Shown here: positions 3,604-6,372 of the stretch, one piece after another | How the letters are laid out: the number at the start of each line of letters is the position of its first letter | How positions within the stretch are numbered: position 1 is the stretch's first letter | Notes under the pieces: model-generated | Told to the model about the DNA's origin: nothing | The model's database searches: none | Seen by the model: the letters and a program-made list of their open reading frames with translations, nothing else | Program-made: the position numbers and the translations under genes | Source of the DNA: Alphaproteobacteria bacterium | GTDB taxonomy: Bacteria > Pseudomonadota > Alphaproteobacteria > UBA3830 | DNA length: 6,372 nt | Direction: 5' to 3' | Assembly (NCBI GenBank): GCA_025998775.1 | Contig: BNWK01000074.1 | Span: forward strand, 1-6,372

Positions 3604-6372
3604 GTGTTTAGGATCTGGTTTTCTCAGCTGAAGAGACTGCTGCATAATGAGCTATTTTTTGCAAGACACTTGTGTCGTAGAGCTAGGAAGAACGCAGCAC
3701 AGGACCGCAGTGTACTAAATGTACATGAGGATCCGAGCAGCGGATCTGACGAAGCCAATTGCGAAAAAGAGCCATTGTGCAGCAGTCTCTTAAAGTGTAT
3801 CAAATCCGGCTATGCTACGATTCTCGTGGCGTTTTTGTTGCCGGTGGTATTCTTAGGCATCAAGTACATTGTGGACACTACCAAGGTAAACTCTATCAGA
3901 ATGGAGAAGGGAAACGATCCCTACTATCTTTATAAAGTTGCGGAGCGAGCGGCACTGGTAGCAGCCAAGACCTGGGATCCTACGAAAAGATATGGAGAGC
4001 AGAATCTAGAAGAAGCCGAGGAAATTCACAATTATCTTGCTCCTGCTATTGGAGGTCCTGGTCCGGCTACGAGTGCGATTCCTTGGCTTGATTTAAAATA
4101 TAATCTTTGGGTCAACAAACATCTTGAAGGTTTTCTCAATTTCATAACATTCAATTACAAAATTGTTCCTGACGGTGGTTACGGTAATTTCAGTATTACC
4201 CTTGAGAACGGGCTAGGGGAATCCAACCTCAAGGTTACTTCGGAATATGGAGACAATGTGGAAGCAGGCGTAGGCTGCGCAGTTCCCGCCAAGTGCGATG
4301 TGGATATTATATTGACTATCCCTACCAACGGAGCTGCCTGCAACAGAGACAATCTTGATTACAAATCTGTGGTATCCGATGGTGATGAGATACCTAAACC
4401 AACCTGCTCTGGCTCGGAGCCTATTGATGAGATAGGCAGACAATACAAGATGTTCCTCGAAAATTTCACTTATACAAGAGGGACATATGTCGGAGTTATT
4501 CCATATTCTGCGAAAGTATCCATTCCAGAAGCTAGAAAAGACGAGTGGGTTGTAGATGTGGAACCATTTGTCAATAATGAATTTGAGACAAATCCCTACA
4601 TCATTGGAGCGATTTTATATGGCACTAGCGGCCAAAAAGGGGATTCGCTGTTGAAGTACCCCTATAGCTGGGAAGTCGAAAATTCCTCCCTACTAACACT
4701 CCTTGGCTTAGCAACTGCAAATGAAGGCGTATATCCCATAATGTGTCGGGCTGGAGATACGGTGACGCCAATGCTTGATGGCAAAACACGTTATGGTGGC
4801 AATTCATATCGTAAAGGAGTTCTACTTTCGATAGCTAATCCTTCAACTGCCGAGACTCGTTTTCGCAAAATGAATCTCAGTCCATGTTATTTGGGATATG
4901 CGAACATTCTCAGCATGAAGTGCGAGAAGAGCTGCACATTTCTGCCAAATCCCTACCCAATTGTGGAGCTAACGGCTGATGTGCTTAAGATAAGGAATGG
5001 CTTGACTTCTTATATATCGCCCCCCATAAAGGATCTGAAAAATGCCAGTAATTTCTTATTTATTCCGCTGGAATGGGCACTTAATTTGCTTAAGACAACA
5101 TGGACAACAAATCCAGAGTGGTCCGATGATGCAAGCTCTAGTGACGTTATGGCTGCACATTTTCCTCTAAAATCTAAGAATGACACAGATCGCAAAAAGG
5201 CCGTGATCCTGATGGTCAATAAGCCTGATTGTTTTGAGCCTGGAGAGCTCACTTACATCGGATTCGACAACGATCTCTCCGAAATTCCCATGGTAGAATC
5301 CGACAAGATCGATTTCAGTATAAATTACAACGACAAAAGTCGCAAATTCATGGACGGAAGCTCTTACAACACCAATCATACGTACGGAGTACACAAGGGC
5401 ATCAATAATACCGGGCTCATGGCCGGTCCACGTAAGATTTTGAAGTATAGCGGCGTTAAAAGCGGTAGTGGTGATGGTACACTTACATTTCCGCGCAAAC
5501 ATCTGCTATGGATTGTGGCAGAGCCAATCAATGTTGACACTACCGTTACTAGTGCTGTCATTGTCACTGATCCTGATACCGGCGAAGAGACTGAAACCAC
5601 CGTTACTGAGACTATTAGTGCTCCAGCTGCTGACGCTAATATTGCGTTCACTGGAATCACCAGTACGCTTACAAGTTATCGCCTTACTCATCGCAGCGAT
5701 ATTCTTGTTACTAGCTCGTCTATTTCGGACGATACCAACAGCGACAACGAATACGAAATAGGCCTCACGCTTACCAATGCCAAACTGGTATCTGCGGAGA
5801 TCACTAATGCCGACGTCAACTACGTCGAGCCGACAGATATTTCATACAAAGAAACAGCCTATTACGACTTTGGAAGAGGTGTGTCCTGTGCAGGAGAAGA
5901 GGGAGCTGAATTATTGCATTCTTCTGAAATCAAGACAGATACAACAACATCCATACCAGATTCCATTACATTTAGCGGAACAGATCTACCGTCTAAAATC
6001 GCCACGCCAGTTGCTGGAAATATGCTGACGTACGGTCCTCTGCCATCGGTATTCTGCACAATCGACTTTCCCGATAATCACAAAGTTGACGATACTGCTG
6101 ATAGTACAACTACTGTGGACGGTTTTTCCAATCCGGCTCCAACGCTGCAGTACGTGGAGGAATTGCCGCCTCAGGAAGTCGCCATTACTAGCGCTAGTCC
6201 AACTGCGGCAGCTGATCCTGGTAATCCAATTGCTCCTAGTGATCCGGTACTGAAATATGAAGTTACCGAGACAGTACAACAAGGCGTCTCTGTTCCCATC
6301 GGAAACAGCAGCGGTAACCTCCAAAGCACAGCAACTGATCCAGTGCTGACCTATGAGCCTGGCACTCCGGAG
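3604..6372 (+). CDS. Large TadG/TadE-like surface protein, partial
   Basis: The frame is open for at least 923 codons and runs off the window. A 68-residue Arg- and Cys-containing N-terminal extension precedes one membrane segment (69-91, GYATILVAFLLPVVFLG then KYIVD). A helix containing ERAALVAAKTW follows. This order is that of the TadG-like family, whose members have an N-terminal anchor ending in VD and then an AALAAA-type helix. The body resembles a vWA fold: strand VDIILTIPTNGA (233-244), the TYVGVIPYSAKVSIP segment (294-308), and strand KAVILMVNKPD (532-542). In normal vWA domains the first strand ends in DxSxS and the last in TDG; here both motifs are replaced, so metal binding is doubtful. 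Several Cys (225, 231, 246 and others) suggest disulphides outside the membrane. From about residue 640 the protein is rich in Thr, Ser, Asp and Pro and ends in repeats. No other tad genes are visible. The family call is from motifs; the function is unknown. Confidence 0.75.
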   Translation, partial: MFRIWFSQLKRLLHNELFFARHLCRRARKNAAQDRSVLNVHEDPSSGSDEANCEKEPLCSSLLKCIKSGYATILVAFLLPVVFLGIKYIVDTTKVNSIRMEKGNDPYYLYKVAERAALVAAKTWDPTKRYGEQNLEEAEEIHNYLAPAIGGPGPATSAIPWLDLKYNLWVNKHLEGFLNFITFNYKIVPDGGYGNFSITLENGLGESNLKVTSEYGDNVEAGVGCAVPAKCDVDIILTIPTNGAACNRDNLDYKSVVSDGDEIPKPTCSGSEPIDEIGRQYKMFLENFTYTRGTYVGVIPYSAKVSIPEARKDEWVVDVEPFVNNEFETNPYIIGAILYGTSGQKGDSLLKYPYSWEVENSSLLTLLGLATANEGVYPIMCRAGDTVTPMLDGKTRYGGNSYRKGVLLSIANPSTAETRFRKMNLSPCYLGYANILSMKCEKSCTFLPNPYPIVELTADVLKIRNGLTSYISPPIKDLKNASNFLFIPLEWALNLLKTTWTTNPEWSDDASSSDVMAAHFPLKSKNDTDRKKAVILMVNKPDCFEPGELTYIGFDNDLSEIPMVESDKIDFSINYNDKSRKFMDGSSYNTNHTYGVHKGINNTGLMAGPRKILKYSGVKSGSGDGTLTFPRKHLLWIVAEPINVDTTVTSAVIVTDPDTGEETETTVTETISAPAADANIAFTGITSTLTSYRLTHRSDILVTSSSISDDTNSDNEYEIGLTLTNAKLVSAEITNADVNYVEPTDISYKETAYYDFGRGVSCAGEEGAELLHSSEIKTDTTTSIPDSITFSGTDLPSKIATPVAGNMLTYGPLPSVFCTIDFPDNHKVDDTADSTTTVDGFSNPAPTLQYVEELPPQEVAITSASPTAAADPGNPIAPSDPVLKYEVTETVQQGVSVPIGNSSGNLQSTATDPVLTYEPGTPE
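6241..6372 (+). repeat. Imperfect 96-base tandem repeat in the surface gene
   Basis: A unit starting GATCCGGTACTGAAATATGA at 6241 recurs at 6337 as GATCCAGTGCTGACCTATGA, exactly 96 bases (32 codons) later. The protein motif is DPVL-K/T-YE at residues 880 and 912. Two looser relatives lie upstream: APTLQYVEE near 6139 and NMLTYGPLP near 6019. The second clear unit is cut by the window edge, so the array probably continues. Confidence 0.65.

Noticed and set aside
5010..6324. Several minus-strand open frames opposite the surface gene
   Set aside because: They lack ribosome sites and recognisable motifs, overlap one another, and lie opposite a continuous plus-strand frame with domain motifs.
1..6372. 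CRISPR arrays, tRNAs, rRNA, intact transposase
   Set aside because: I found no regularly spaced repeats with spacers, no tRNA-like cloverleaf, and no transposase motifs on either strand.

Overview
The window looks like chromosomal DNA of a host-restricted alphaproteobacterium, probably of the Rickettsiales. The reasons are a compact ffs-dnaX-ybaB housekeeping block whose DnaX ends in an alphaproteobacterial-style FPGA tail, moderate-to-low GC, decayed genes left as spacer DNA, and surface or secreted proteins I cannot match to a known family along their whole length. The genus assignment is inference only.

Layout. On the minus strand, reading right to left, lie the 4.5S signal recognition particle RNA gene (about 3283-3367), dnaX (3250-1934), ybaB (1908-1594), a decayed remnant that looks like the C-terminus of diphosphomevalonate decarboxylase (about 1409-1154), and a secreted Cys-containing repeat protein (1015-18) that is broken by one frameshift. 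The secreted gene has its own good promoter. On the plus strand, one very long gene starts with GTG at 3604 and runs off the right edge (at least 923 codons). Its N-terminal membrane anchor and vWA-like body resemble TadG/TadE-like proteins. The metal-site residues of the vWA fold appear replaced, and the tail is Thr/Ser/Asp-rich with an imperfect tandem repeat.

The divergent intergenic region between ffs and the long gene holds the most unusual structure: a 123-base inverted repeat (3414-3536) that is 82% self-complementary from its ends right through its centre, with a perfect TATAAT in one arm. It could be a short mobile palindromic element, a regulatory RNA, or the promoter and leader of the surface-protein gene.

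The ffs, dnaX and ybaB genes serve protein targeting and DNA replication. The two other proteins are both predicted to be exported, so the window joins a housekeeping block to an accessory surface block, with decayed DNA and the palindrome at the boundaries.
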